From assembly GCF_900111995.1 (NCBI RefSeq), contig NZ_FOKF01000024.1:1-64000 (forward strand): a DNA stretch of 64,000 nt. Reading direction: 5' to 3'. How positions within the stretch are numbered: the first letter of the stretch is position 1; every line of letters begins with the position of its first letter. Below, piece by piece: positions 55,631 to 64,000 of the stretch. The notes beneath the pieces are model-generated. The model was not told the DNA's origin. It did not search any database and was given only the letters and a program-made list of their open reading frames with translations. The stretch comes from Collimonas sp. OK607. GTDB taxonomy: Bacteria > Pseudomonadota > Gammaproteobacteria > Burkholderiales > Burkholderiaceae_D. The position numbers were made by a program, and so were the translations under genes.

Positions 55631-56743
55631 TCATGCGCCGTGTTGCTGCAGGGCCCATGCCACATGCTCGCGCACCAGCTCGGAAGGATCATCACTGCGC
55701 TGCTGCAAGGCGGCGATGATCTCCGGCGTACCGGCGCCGGCCGCGGCGGCATTGCCAAGGCCCACAGCCATATTGCGCAACCAGCGTTGATAGCCGATGC
55801 GGCGAATCGGACTGCCCTCCATGCGGCTATTGAACTGTTCCTCGCTCCAGCTGAATAACTCCACCAGGCTGGCCCGATCGAGGCCGTTGCGGACATCGAA
55901 ATCGCCCAGCGTGGATGGCTGCGCAAACTTGTTCCATGGGCAGAACAGCTGGCAATCGTCGCAGCCGTAGACGCGGTTACCGATCAGCGGTCGCAGTTCC
56001 ACCGGAATGCTGCCTTTCAATTCGATCGTCAGGTAAGAGATGCAACGGCGGGCGTCGAGCCGATACGGTCCGACGATCGCCTTGGTTGGGCAGACATCGA
56101 TACAGGCGCTGCATTGCCCACAATGCGAGCTGATGGACTCGTCCACCGGCAACGGCAGATCGGTCAGGATTTCACCGAGAAAGAAAAACGATCCGGCCTC
56201 GCGATTCAGCAACAGGGTGTGCTTGCCACGCCAGCCCAGCCCGGCCTTCTGCGCCAGGGCCACTTCCATCACCGGCGCAGAATCGGTAAACACGCGATAG
56301 CCGAAATCGCCGATCTCACCTTTGATCCGGTCCGCCAGTTGCTGCATGCGCGAACGCAGCACCTTGTGATAATCGCGTCCACGCGCATACAGCGACACTG
56401 TGGCGGTGCCGGCAGCGGCAGGCTCCAGCCGCGCTTGTTCACGTGCACGCCAGTTACGCTCATCACCCTGTTCATCTTTATAGGCGCGCGGCAGGTAATC
56501 CATGCGCACGGTAATCGCCCGGATCGTACCCGGCACCAGTTCCGCAGGACGGGCGCGCTTCATTCCGTGCGCTGCCATATAATCCATCTCACCGTGATAA
56601 CCAAGCGCCAGCCATGCCGCGAAACCAGCCTCTTGCTCCGCCAGATCGACATCACTGATGCGGATATCGGCAAAGCCAAGCTCCCGCCCCCACGCTTTGA
56701 TGGTGGTGGCTAGTGCTGCTAAGTTATGTTCAGTGACAACCAT
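55631..56743 (-). CDS. queG: Epoxyqueuosine reductase
   Basis: A 370-residue QueG. Two 4Fe-4S clusters: CGQCSACIDVCPTKAIV and GCDDCQLFCPWN, following the cobalamin-binding DUF1730 region. It performs the last step of queuosine synthesis in tRNA, reducing epoxyqueuosine. The C-terminal HEAT-like repeat (LVREHVAWALQQH) is present. Convergent with the AEC gene and divergent from tsaE, as queG and tsaE are in many proteobacteria. Confidence 0.95.
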   Translation of the reverse strand: MVVTEHNLAALATTIKAWGRELGFADIRISDVDLAEQEAGFAAWLALGYHGEMDYMAAHGMKRARPAELVPGTIRAITVRMDYLPRAYKDEQGDERNWRAREQARLEPAAAGTATVSLYARGRDYHKVLRSRMQQLADRIKGEIGDFGYRVFTDSAPVMEVALAQKAGLGWRGKHTLLLNREAGSFFFLGEILTDLPLPVDESISSHCGQCSACIDVCPTKAIVGPYRLDARRCISYLTIELKGSIPVELRPLIGNRVYGCDDCQLFCPWNKFAQPSTLGDFDVRNGLDRASLVELFSWSEEQFNSRMEGSPIRRIGYQRWLRNMAVGLGNAAAAGAGTPEIIAALQQRSDDPSELVREHVAWALQQHGA

Positions 56744-56844
56744 GGCTGGGCGACTTAAAAGACTTGATACTAAATACGGGCTTCAAAAGATCTGATTTAT
56801 AAGATTTGACTTAAAAGACTTGATACGAAGGACTATGCGACGAG

Positions 56845-57339
56845 ATGCCCCATTTTACTACCCACCTGCACGATGAAGCAGGAACCAACGCTCTCGGAGC
56901 CGCATTGGCGAGAGCCGTGCGGCCCGGGCTGACGATCCATTTGCACGGCGATCTGGGCGCGGGCAAGACCGCACTGACCCGCGCCTTGCTGCACGCTGCC
57001 GGTTATGAAGGCCACGTCAAAAGTCCTACTTACACTTTGGTGGAACCTTATACCATCCAGATAGCCCAACAGGCGGTCGAAGTGATGCATTTCGATTTGT
57101 ATCGGATGGCCAGTCCGGACGAATTCCTGGAGGCTGGTTTCCGCGAATACTTCAACCAAAGCACTATCTGTATCGTCGAATGGCCGGAAAAAGCCGCTAC
57201 TGCGTTGCCGCCGCCCGACATCAATGTATTACTCAGTGTTTCCCGTGTTTCCGACAAGGGACGTGATGTAGAATTGCAGGCGTTATCTGATAAGGGTAGT
57301 CAATGTCTCGCTCGACTGAAATTTGCACCAAACCTTTAA
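56845..57339 (+). CDS. tsaE: tRNA threonylcarbamoyladenosine synthesis ATPase TsaE
   Basis: A 164-residue P-loop ATPase. Walker A is LHGDLGAGKTALTRALL; the family motifs VKSPTYTLVEPY and HFDLYRMASPDEF follow. TsaE works with TsaB and TsaD to make t6A37 on tRNAs reading ANN codons. Its 3' end overlaps amiC by 37 bases, so they are co-transcribed, an arrangement shared with E. coli. Confidence 0.95.
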   Translation: MPHFTTHLHDEAGTNALGAALARAVRPGLTIHLHGDLGAGKTALTRALLHAAGYEGHVKSPTYTLVEPYTIQIAQQAVEVMHFDLYRMASPDEFLEAGFREYFNQSTICIVEWPEKAATALPPPDINVLLSVSRVSDKGRDVELQALSDKGSQCLARLKFAPNL

Positions 57340-58658
57340 AATCAAAAGTCCGCCGCACCATACTCAAGGCCGGCGGTACTTTGCTCATTTCAGTGCTGGC
57401 GCCGCTGTCGGCACGCGCTGCGCAAATTATCGCGGTACGGGTCTGGCCGGCGGAAGATTACACCCGCGTCACGCTGGAAAACGACTCGGAACTGAAAACC
57501 ACCCATTTCCTGGTGCAAAATCCGGATCGCATGGTGGTTGACATCGAAGGTGTCGAACTCAATTCGACCTTGAAGGAACTGGTCGCCAAGATTCAGCCTA
57601 ACGATCCCTACATCAAGCAAGTCCGGGTCGGACAGAACCGCCCCAACGTCGTGCGACTGGTGTTCGACTTGAAGGAAGAAGTCAAACCACAAGTGTTTAC
57701 ACTGGATCCGGTGGGTGGTTACCAGCATCGTCTGGTCTTCGATTTGTATCCGGTCAATCCACCCGACCTGATCGCCGCCATGATTGAAAAAGGTGAATGG
57801 CCGTCCGCCACCCCGGGCGAAGTCGCACCGCCTGTGGCGCAAACCAAACCCCCGGAACAAAAACAGCCGCTGCAACCGCAGCCTGAACCACCGCCGCAGA
57901 TTGCCCGCGTCGATCCCAAAGCCGACAGAACCCCGACTCCGACGTTGACGCGCATGATCACCATCGCCCTCGATCCGGGGCATGGCGGTGAAGACCCTGG
58001 CGCTACCGGGCGCGGCGGCAACCGTGAAAAAGACGTAGTACTCTCGATTGCCAAGCGGCTCAAGGCCAAGATCGAGCAACAACCGAACATGCGTGTGATG
58101 CTGACGCGCGACGCCGATTACTTCGTACCGCTCGGTGTACGCGTGCAGAAAGCCAGGAAAGTGCAAGCCGACCTGTTCGTTTCCATCCATGCCGATGCCT
58201 TCGTGACGCCGACCGCACGCGGTTCGTCCGTATTTGCGCTGTCGGAAAAAGGCGCCAGTTCAACCGCTGCGCGCTGGCTGGCCAACAAGGAAAACTCGGC
58301 CGACTTGATCGGAGGCATCAACATCAAGAGCCATGATCGTCAACTGGCGAGCGTGCTGCTGGATTTGTCGACCACGGCACAGATCAACGACAGCATGAAA
58401 CTCGGCAGCGCTGTATTGAATGAAATCGGCGGCATAAACAAATTGCACAAGGGTGCGGTCGAGCAAGCCGGTTTTGCGGTGTTGAAAGCGCCGGATATTC
58501 CTAGCATCCTGATTGAAACCGCCTTCATTTCGAATCCGGAAGAAGAAGCGAAACTAACTGACAATGCTTATCAGGATCAGATGGCGGATGCAGTCTTGAA
58601 AGGGATCAAGAAGTATTTTGCCCATAATCCGCCGCTGGCAAGGAACCGCCTGACCTGA
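57303..58658 (+). CDS. amiC: N-acetylmuramoyl-L-alanine amidase AmiC type
   Basis: A 451-residue periplasmic amidase. A twin-arginine-like signal (VRRTILKAGG, then LISVLAPLSARA) suggests Tat export, as for E. coli AmiC. An AMIN domain for septal targeting covers about residues 40-150, a Pro/Gln-rich linker follows, and the Amidase_3 domain has zinc ligands in ALDPGHGGEDPGA and VSIHADAF. It splits septal peptidoglycan after EnvC/NlpD activation. Overlaps tsaE; followed by a strong terminator. Confidence 0.94.
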   Translation: MSRSTEICTKPLKSKVRRTILKAGGTLLISVLAPLSARAAQIIAVRVWPAEDYTRVTLENDSELKTTHFLVQNPDRMVVDIEGVELNSTLKELVAKIQPNDPYIKQVRVGQNRPNVVRLVFDLKEEVKPQVFTLDPVGGYQHRLVFDLYPVNPPDLIAAMIEKGEWPSATPGEVAPPVAQTKPPEQKQPLQPQPEPPPQIARVDPKADRTPTPTLTRMITIALDPGHGGEDPGATGRGGNREKDVVLSIAKRLKAKIEQQPNMRVMLTRDADYFVPLGVRVQKARKVQADLFVSIHADAFVTPTARGSSVFALSEKGASSTAARWLANKENSADLIGGINIKSHDRQLASVLLDLSTTAQINDSMKLGSAVLNEIGGINKLHKGAVEQAGFAVLKAPDIPSILIETAFISNPEEEAKLTDNAYQDQMADAVLKGIKKYFAHNPPLARNRLT

Positions 58659-58709
58659 GTGGTTCAGGCCGGATCTGAAAGCCGAGTCTTAAAACCGGAC
58701 CATAAAACA

Positions 58710-58746
58710 ATAAGGGCGCGCTGCAAATCTTGCAGCGCGCCCTTAT
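58710..58746. terminator. Bidirectional terminator between amiC and dedA
   Basis: A perfect 17-base stem ATAAGGGCGCGCTGCAA with its complement and a three-base loop, flanked by A/T-rich bases. Both neighbouring genes converge on it. Confidence 0.9.
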
Positions 58747-58789
58747 TTCATTTTGCTTCGGCTGTACTTCGGCCGTGCTTCGATTGTAC

Positions 58790-59434
58790 TTATGCTCCGC
58801 GCATTTTCTGGTAGAACTTCCACAAGCCGCCTAGCGCCACCGGCACCACCGCAGCGCCGACCCCGACCAACACAATCGTGTTCAGGTGATCACGGATAAT
58901 CGGAATATTACCGAAGAAATAACCGGCCGAGACCAGGCCGACCACCCATATCAGGGCGCCGATAATATTAAAGAACTGGAACTTGGAGAAAGTCATCTCG
59001 GACACCCCGGCTACGAACGGTGCGAAAGTCCGCACGATCGGCACGAAACGCGACAGGATGATGGTCTTGCCGCCGTGATGCTCGTAAAACGCATGGGTCT
59101 TTTGCAGGGCTTTCTTATCCAGCCATCGATAATCATGGGTATAAACCTTATGCCCGATCAGGCTGCCTATCCAGTAATTCAGCGTGTTGCCGGTAGTTGC
59201 CGCAACGATCAGCAAACCCATCAGCAACCAGATATTCATTTCACCGGTCGCGCAAAACGCACCGCCGATAAATAACAAGGTATCGCCAGGTAAAAACGGA
59301 AATACCACAAGGCCGGTTTCGCAAAAAACGATCAGGAACAGCACCATGTAGACCAGGGTGCCATATTCCTTGATCAAAAATCCAAGGGATTTATCGACGT
59401 GCAGGATAACGTCCATGAATTGCATAAAGTCCAT
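58790..59434 (-). CDS. DedA family membrane protein
   Basis: A 214-residue DedA protein. Family signatures: VFPFLPGDTLLFIGGAFCA, LNYWIGSLIGHKVY, FYEHHGGKTIILSRFVPIVR (the conserved Arg pair) and RTFAPFVAGVSEM. DedA proteins are needed for membrane homeostasis and some flip undecaprenyl phosphate or other lipids. Role of this paralogue not defined. Divergent from mutL. Confidence 0.9.
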   Translation of the reverse strand: MDFMQFMDVILHVDKSLGFLIKEYGTLVYMVLFLIVFCETGLVVFPFLPGDTLLFIGGAFCATGEMNIWLLMGLLIVAATTGNTLNYWIGSLIGHKVYTHDYRWLDKKALQKTHAFYEHHGGKTIILSRFVPIVRTFAPFVAGVSEMTFSKFQFFNIIGALIWVVGLVSAGYFFGNIPIIRDHLNTIVLVGVGAAVVPVALGGLWKFYQKMRGA

Positions 59435-59576
59435 ATTTTTTTCCTTAGTTAGCGCCGGAATAATACACTACGAAAGACAGCAAATAATTAGATCCGCCAA
59501 TTGTTTATGCTCATAATGGCAAGGCTTCCGGAAGGCAACTCGCTGCAGCGGGTGCGCGCTTCGGTATAATCGCCAC

Positions 59577-61445
59577 ATGAATGCACCGCTCTCCCCCATC
59601 CGCGCTATCCAGCAACTCCCAGACAACCTGATTTCGCAAATTGCGGCTGGTGAAGTGGTCGAACGACCCTCCGCCGTGGTCAAGGAACTCCTGGAAAATG
59701 CACTGGACGCAGGCGCCACCCAAATCACGGTGCGGCTTGAACAAGGCGGCGTCAAACGCATCGCCATTACCGATAACGGCCGCGGTATCGCGCCGGAACA
59801 GCTGCCATTGGCGCTGGCGCGTCATGCGACATCAAAAATCAGCTCGCTGCACGACTTGGAACACGTTGCCACGCTAGGGTTCCGTGGCGAAGCGCTGGCA
59901 TCCATCGCTTCGGTATCGCAACTGACCCTGACCTCGCGCACCGCCGACGCTGGCCACGCGTCCGAAATCGACGGCAGTACGCTAGCCGTAACGCCCTCAT
60001 CCGGCGCACAGGGCACTACCGTCGACGTCCAGGACCTGTATTTCAATACGCCGGCCAGGCGTAAATTCCTTAAGTCGGACCAGACTGAATTCGGCCATTG
60101 CGCCGAAGTGGTCCGGCGTATCGCTTTAGCTCGGCCGGATGTCTCGTTTTCACTGACGCATAACGGCAAGACCGTCGATCACTGGAACATCACCGAAATC
60201 GCCAAGCGCAGCGCCAGCATCCTCGGCAACGAATTCGCCAATGCCCGCCTGGCGCTGGATGAAGGCGCCGGACCGCTGCGCTTGCATGGCTTTGTCGGTT
60301 TGCCGACCGCCTCCAAGGCGCGCGCCGACGCCCAGTATTTCTACGTCAACGGCCGCTTCGTGCGCGACAAATTGCTGGTCCACGCGGTGCGCGCCGCCTA
60401 TCAAGACGTGCTGCACGGTGACCGCTATCCTTCATACGTCCTGGGACTGGATCTCGACCCGGCATTGGTCGACGTCAACGTACACCCGTCGAAAATTGAA
60501 GTGCGCTTCCGCGATAGCCGCGCGGTGCATCAGTTCGTATTTCATGCGGTCAGCCGCGCACTGGCGCAAACTTCCGCCACTTCGTTTGGTGCGACGCCAG
60601 CGCCATTGCCGTCACCCAGCGGTGCGATGCCGTGGATTCGCGGTTCGCAAGAACATCTGCAAGCGATTTTGCAACCGGGCACACAAGTGCCCCAGCAGCA
60701 AACCTCATTCGGCCCGCAATTTGCACCCGCTGCCAATGGCGTGGCGCAAACCACGGCCAATTACGGCGCGTTGTTTACAGATAATGACCGCACTGCCGGC
60801 AGCGTCGCTGCAAACTATCCGACCGCGCTGCAGCCTACCAGTCAAACGCTGCCAAGCGATGACTTCCCGCTTGGCTTCGCGCTCGCGCAGTTGCACGGCA
60901 TTTATATCCTTGCGCAAAATACCAAGGGCCTGGTACTGGTCGACATGCACGCAGCCCACGAGCGGATTCTGTACGAGCAATTGAAAGGCGCCCTGGATGA
61001 AGATGCGATGCAGGTGCAGCCGCTGCTGATCCCGGTCACCTTCTTTGCCGATGCAGTTGAAGTCGGCACCGCCGAAGAAAACCGGGAAACCCTGCATGCG
61101 CTGGGTTTCGACATCGCCGCAATTTCGCCCACCACGCTGGCGGTGCGCTCGGTCCCGGCATTGTTGAAGAATGCCGATGCACAGACGCTGGCACGCGACG
61201 TGTTGCGCGACGTGCGTGAATTCGGTGGCTCGCACGTCCTGGTCGAACGCCGCAATGAACTGCTCGGCACCCTGGCCTGCCATACTGCGGTACGCGCCAA
61301 CCGCAGCCTGACGGCACCGGAAATGAACGCCCTGCTACGGCAAATGGAAGCCACCGAACGCGCAGATCAATGCAATCACGGCCGTCCCACCTGGAGCCAG
61401 CTGGCGCTGTCGGACCTGGACAAATTATTCTTGCGCGGTCAATAA
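59577..61445 (+). CDS. mutL: DNA mismatch repair protein MutL
   Basis: A 622-residue GHKL ATPase. N-terminal motifs: [19 protein letters not shown] and [15 protein letters not shown]; the C-terminal dimerisation domain starts after a Ser/Gln/Pro-rich linker (about residues 340-420) at [19 protein letters not shown]. MutL links mismatch recognition by MutS to incision. The order mutL-miaA is the usual one; amiC lies a little upstream, the dedA gene being inserted between. A TATAAT-like box is about ten bases before the start, so transcription may begin close to the ATG. Confidence 0.96.
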   Translation: MNAPLSPIRAIQQLPDNLISQIAAGEVVERPSAVVKELLENALDAGATQITVRLEQGGVKRIAITDNGRGIAPEQLPLALARHATSKISSLHDLEHVATLGFRGEALASIASVSQLTLTSRTADAGHASEIDGSTLAVTPSSGAQGTTVDVQDLYFNTPARRKFLKSDQTEFGHCAEVVRRIALARPDVSFSLTHNGKTVDHWNITEIAKRSASILGNEFANARLALDEGAGPLRLHGFVGLPTASKARADAQYFYVNGRFVRDKLLVHAVRAAYQDVLHGDRYPSYVLGLDLDPALVDVNVHPSKIEVRFRDSRAVHQFVFHAVSRALAQTSATSFGATPAPLPSPSGAMPWIRGSQEHLQAILQPGTQVPQQQTSFGPQFAPAANGVAQTTANYGALFTDNDRTAGSVAANYPTALQPTSQTLPSDDFPLGFALAQLHGIYILAQNTKGLVLVDMHAAHERILYEQLKGALDEDAMQVQPLLIPVTFFADAVEVGTAEENRETLHALGFDIAAISPTTLAVRSVPALLKNADAQTLARDVLRDVREFGGSHVLVERRNELLGTLACHTAVRANRSLTAPEMNALLRQMEATERADQCNHGRPTWSQLALSDLDKLFLRGQ

Positions 61446-61450
61446 GCGGT

Positions 61451-62431
61451 ATGTCATCACAACCAGCAACATCAACGTCGGCCGCAGCCAAGCCGCTGGT
61501 AGTCGCCATCATGGGCCCTACCGCATCCGGCAAAACCGCCGCTGCATTGGAGATCGCGAGACACATCCCGTCCGAAATCATCTCGGTCGATTCGGCCCTG
61601 GTCTATCGCGGCATGGATATCGGCACCGCCAAGCCCAGCCGCGACGAACTTGCCGCGGCGCCGCACCACCTGATCGACATCATGGAGCCGACGCAATCCT
61701 ATTCGGCCATGCAATTCCGCGACGACGCGCTGCGACTGTTCGACGAAATCCATGCGCGCGGCAAGCTGGTGTTGATGGTCGGCGGCACGATGCTGTATTT
61801 CAAAGCCCTACGCGACGGCCTCGACGCCCTGCCGCAAGCCGATCCGCAACTGCGCGCCCGGCTGGATGCCGAAGCCGCCGTGATCGGCGTGCCGGGGATG
61901 CACGCCAAGCTGGCGCAGCTAGACCCGGTCACCGCTGCCCGGCTGAAGCCCAACGACAGCCAGCGTATTCAACGCGCCCTTGAAATCATCGAACTGAGCG
62001 GCCAGACCATGTCCTCGCTGCTGACCGACCGGCCGGCGCCGGAATTGCCGTTCGATATTTTGCCGATAGCGCTGGAGCCGTCGGATCGCAGTGTCCTGCA
62101 TGAGCGGATCGCCCGACGCTTCGATCTGATGCTGGATTTGCAAAGCGGCGGTCTTGTGGCGGAAGTCGAAACACTGCGTGCCCGCGGCGACTTGCATCTG
62201 GGCCTGCCGTCGATGCGCTGTGTCGGCTATCGCCAGACCTGGGAGTATCTGGATGGCCAGTACGGCTACCAGGAACTGCGCGAAAAAGGCATTGCGGCTA
62301 CTCGTCAGTTGGCCAAGCGCCAGCTTACCTGGCTGCGTTCCATGCCGGAGCGGGTTGTGATTGACTGTATTGGGGAAAATGTTGCCGATACGGTGCTTGA
62401 GAACGTGATTACAGCTCTCAAGCAGCGATAA
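61451..62431 (+). CDS. miaA: tRNA dimethylallyltransferase
   Basis: A 326-residue prenyltransferase. Walker [17 protein letters not shown], the [17 protein letters not shown] motif and [15 protein letters not shown] are typical. It transfers a dimethylallyl group to A37 of tRNAs reading UNN codons. ATG 61451 lies five bases after the mutL stop, so it is in the same operon. An in-frame longer start within mutL is unlikely. Confidence 0.95.
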   Translation: MSSQPATSTSAAAKPLVVAIMGPTASGKTAAALEIARHIPSEIISVDSALVYRGMDIGTAKPSRDELAAAPHHLIDIMEPTQSYSAMQFRDDALRLFDEIHARGKLVLMVGGTMLYFKALRDGLDALPQADPQLRARLDAEAAVIGVPGMHAKLAQLDPVTAARLKPNDSQRIQRALEIIELSGQTMSSLLTDRPAPELPFDILPIALEPSDRSVLHERIARRFDLMLDLQSGGLVAEVETLRARGDLHLGLPSMRCVGYRQTWEYLDGQYGYQELREKGIAATRQLAKRQLTWLRSMPERVVIDCIGENVADTVLENVITALKQR

Positions 62432-62517
62432 CACCATGAATTTGGCCTTGAAAAGCATCCGGAACCTGTTTTTGTTGACAGGATTTGGCGAAATGCGTCA
62501 TAATTTAGGGCTTCATT

Positions 62518-62594
62518 GGTGATATAGCTCAGTTGGTTAGAGCACAGCACTCATAATGCTGGGGTCGGTGGTTCAAATCCACCTATCACCACCA
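62518..62594 (+). tRNA. tRNA-Met (anticodon CAT), elongator
   Basis: Complete cloverleaf: acceptor GGTGATA/TATCACC, D-arm AGCTC..GAGC, anticodon stem CAGCA/TGCTG with loop CTCATAA (CAT at 62552-62554), T-arm GGTGG TTCAAAT CCACC, discriminator A and encoded CCA. The body resembles elongator tRNA-Met rather than the lysidine-modified tRNA-Ile. Its 3' end is the likely integration site of the element that follows. Confidence 0.93.
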
Positions 62595-62627
62595 CGAACA
62601 CGTTTGAAGAAGTCCAGCAACGTACAG

Positions 62628-62664
62628 AAACCCGCCTCTAGCCTAGTGCTGATGCGGGTTTTTT
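62628..62664 (+). terminator. Terminator downstream of tRNA-Met
   Basis: Stem AAACCCGC/GCGGGTTT with an 18-base loop, then a T tract; located 34 bases after the tRNA. Confidence 0.7.
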
Positions 62665-62703
62665 GTTTTTTAACGTCCAACAAGATACATTGACATCAAT
62701 CTT

Positions 62704-62760
62704 TTTTGCATATACGTTTGAATATATGAAAACGTATATAGAAACAAGGTATATGCAAAA
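62704..62760. promoter_or_regulatory. Nested inverted repeats over the integrase start
   Basis: An outer perfect 12-base inverted repeat (TTTTGCATATAC at 62704-62715, GTATATGCAAAA at 62749-62760) encloses an inner 10-base one (ATATACGTTT at 62710-62719, AAACGTATAT at 62730-62739). The right outer arm reaches the first base of the integrase start codon. Likely an operator or a binding region for the recombinase or its regulator. Confidence 0.7.
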
Positions 62761-64000
62761 TGCCTAAATTAGCTAAACCACTGACCGATATCCAGGTACG
62801 CAGTGCCAAGGGAGGCGTGAAGCCGAAGGGGTTTAACGAACGCTTACAGGATGAGCCGACCGACAAACCCTATACGTTGGCTGATGGGGGTGGACTACAT
62901 TTATTGGTCAAACCCGATGGTAGCAAATATTGGCGTATGCAATTCCGCTTCGCTGGCGAGTCACGACTGCTAGCCTTTGGGAAGTACCCTGCCGTCTCGC
63001 TTTCCGCTGCTCGAGAACTGCGCCAGCAAGCCCAAATTCAAATCAAGGCAGGAGTTGACCCTGCACAAGTTAAGCGAATTGAAAAAAATCAGAGGGCGAC
63101 GAACGCCGCGAATACATTTGAAGCCGTGGCTAGAGAGTGGCACGCAAACAAGCTCGACACTTGGCAGACACGTACTGCGACCAATATTTTGCACCGGCTA
63201 GAAAAAGACATTTTTCCCTTGATCGGCAAACACCCCATCACAGGCATTAAAGCCCCTGTCATGTTGGATGTACTGCGGCAGATCGAGAAGCGCGGCGCGA
63301 TAGAAATGGCAAAGCGACAAGGACAAGTGTGCGACCAGATATTTCGGTACGCCGCTGCGACGGGCGTAGTCGAATACAACCCAGTACCAAGCCTGCGGGG
63401 CGCACTCAAACCGTCTGTAAAAGGGCACCATGCAGCCATTCTTGTCGCCGACCTGCCAGAGTTTATCCGTGCCTTTGAGAAGATCGAGGGCCGCATGTAT
63501 GCCCCCACCAGAATCATGTTTCGACTGATGATGCTGACCTTTGTCCGCACCAGCGAATTAACGACAACGGAATGGACAGAAATCGACCTTGATCGTGAAA
63601 GCTGGGTAATTCCGTGGCGACGCATGAAAATGGGCAAGAGGAAACTGAATCCGCGCAAAGTCGATCACAACGTATTTTTGCCGCGTCAAGGCTGGCAATT
63701 ACTCAGAGAACTACACCAACATACAGGCGGCAACAAGTATCTTTTCCATAACCTGCGCGACCATGAGAAACCAGCAACCAACTACGGCATTTTAGCCGCA
63801 CTCAGGCGGATGGGCTACAGCGGCAAGATGACAGGCCACGGATTTCGGTCTCTGGCAAAGGGTGTGTTGAAGACGTTAAAAAACGACATCACGAATATCG
63901 AACGGCAACTTTCTCACGCATCGGGTGAAGTATACGGTGGCTCGTATGACCGTGAATCATTTCTTGATAAGCGTAAGGTGATGATGCAGGAATACGCGGA
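62760..64000 (+). CDS. Tyrosine integrase of an integrated element (partial)
   Basis: An integrase running off the window (414 codons seen, no stop). Starts MPKLAKPLTDIQVRSAKGG with a DUF4102-like N-terminal arm (DGGGLHLLVKPDGSKYWRMQ, FGKYPAVSLSAARELRQQA), then a core with catalytic Arg in FVRTSELTTTEW, HGFRSLAKG, second His in QLSHASGEVYGG and the nucleophile Tyr in GGSYDRESF. This is the P4-type integrase that inserts elements at tRNA 3' ends. The tRNA-Met gene ends 165 bases upstream. The sequence is less GC-rich than the core genes, in keeping with recent transfer. Confidence 0.88.
   Translation, partial: MPKLAKPLTDIQVRSAKGGVKPKGFNERLQDEPTDKPYTLADGGGLHLLVKPDGSKYWRMQFRFAGESRLLAFGKYPAVSLSAARELRQQAQIQIKAGVDPAQVKRIEKNQRATNAANTFEAVAREWHANKLDTWQTRTATNILHRLEKDIFPLIGKHPITGIKAPVMLDVLRQIEKRGAIEMAKRQGQVCDQIFRYAAATGVVEYNPVPSLRGALKPSVKGHHAAILVADLPEFIRAFEKIEGRMYAPTRIMFRLMMLTFVRTSELTTTEWTEIDLDRESWVIPWRRMKMGKRKLNPRKVDHNVFLPRQGWQLLRELHQHTGGNKYLFHNLRDHEKPATNYGILAALRRMGYSGKMTGHGFRSLAKGVLKTLKNDITNIERQLSHASGEVYGGSYDRESFLDKRKVMMQEYA

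Noticed and set aside
62518-62594. Reading the CAT tRNA as tRNA-Ile (lysidine) or initiator tRNA
   Set aside because: The anticodon arm and D-arm match elongator tRNA-Met; the acceptor starts with a G-C pair, unlike the initiator's C-A mismatch.

Overview
The window looks like chromosome of a betaproteobacterium, most likely of the Oxalobacteraceae (Collimonas/Herbaspirillum/Janthinobacterium type). This is inferred from gene content: a cysI-DUF934-cysH-cysD-cysN-cobA sulfate operon, a betaproteobacterial proteasome homologue inside the pyruvate dehydrogenase operon, lipoyl domains fused to E3, and a DUF3563 protein. Codon use is uniformly GC-rich in the genes. Most of the window is core metabolism; the last 1.4 kb is the start of an integrated element.

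Layout. 0.36-8.6 kb: a CysB-type regulator diverges from a TauE/SafE exporter and the assimilatory sulfate operon, ending in the siroheme methyltransferase; a small sirohydrochlorin chelatase lies at 11.6-12.0 kb. Together they make sulfide and the siroheme cofactor of CysI. 8.6-10.6 kb: a run of small minus-strand genes, including a stand-alone domain like the MgtC C-terminus and a DUF3563 protein. 10.7-16.9 kb: a LysR regulator, lptF-lptG, pepA, exonuclease III. 17-21.3 kb: a MarR-MFS operon with its own operator, hydrolase, pseudouridine synthase, acetyltransferase. 21.4-24.8 kb: prpE and prpD for propionate use. 25.7-30.9 kb: ntrC, ntrB, a DUF4124 protein and glnA, with a sigma-54 promoter and three NtrC-like sites upstream of glnA. 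31.3-35.7 kb: rhodanese, then a trans-3-hydroxyproline dehydratase/imine reductase pair and an amino-acid binding protein. 36-39.4 kb: a TauT/NitT-type ABC operon with two different binding proteins. 40.5-43.5 kb: flavin reductase, a short Arg-codon leader ORF with terminator, an argD-type aminotransferase and an NlpC/P60 lipoprotein. 43.6-50.7 kb: aceE, aceF, proteasome homologue, lpdA. 51-62.4 kb: plsY, ybaK, xerD, ogt, an AEC transporter, queG, tsaE, amiC, dedA, mutL, miaA. 62.5-64 kb: tRNA-Met with a tyrosine integrase just downstream, marking the left end of a genomic island that leaves the window.

A family of short palindromic repeats (5'-GTAG followed by a GTGGGCAC/GTGCCCAC stem) is present in at least 12 copies at six intergenic loci, mostly as inverted pairs, and resembles REP elements. 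The points most worth a second look are the candidate arginine attenuator before argD, the proteasome homologue within the PDH operon, the REP family, the small-gene cluster at 8.6-9.9 kb, a possible small minus-strand transcription unit at 54.2-54.5 kb, and the nested inverted repeats over the integrase start.
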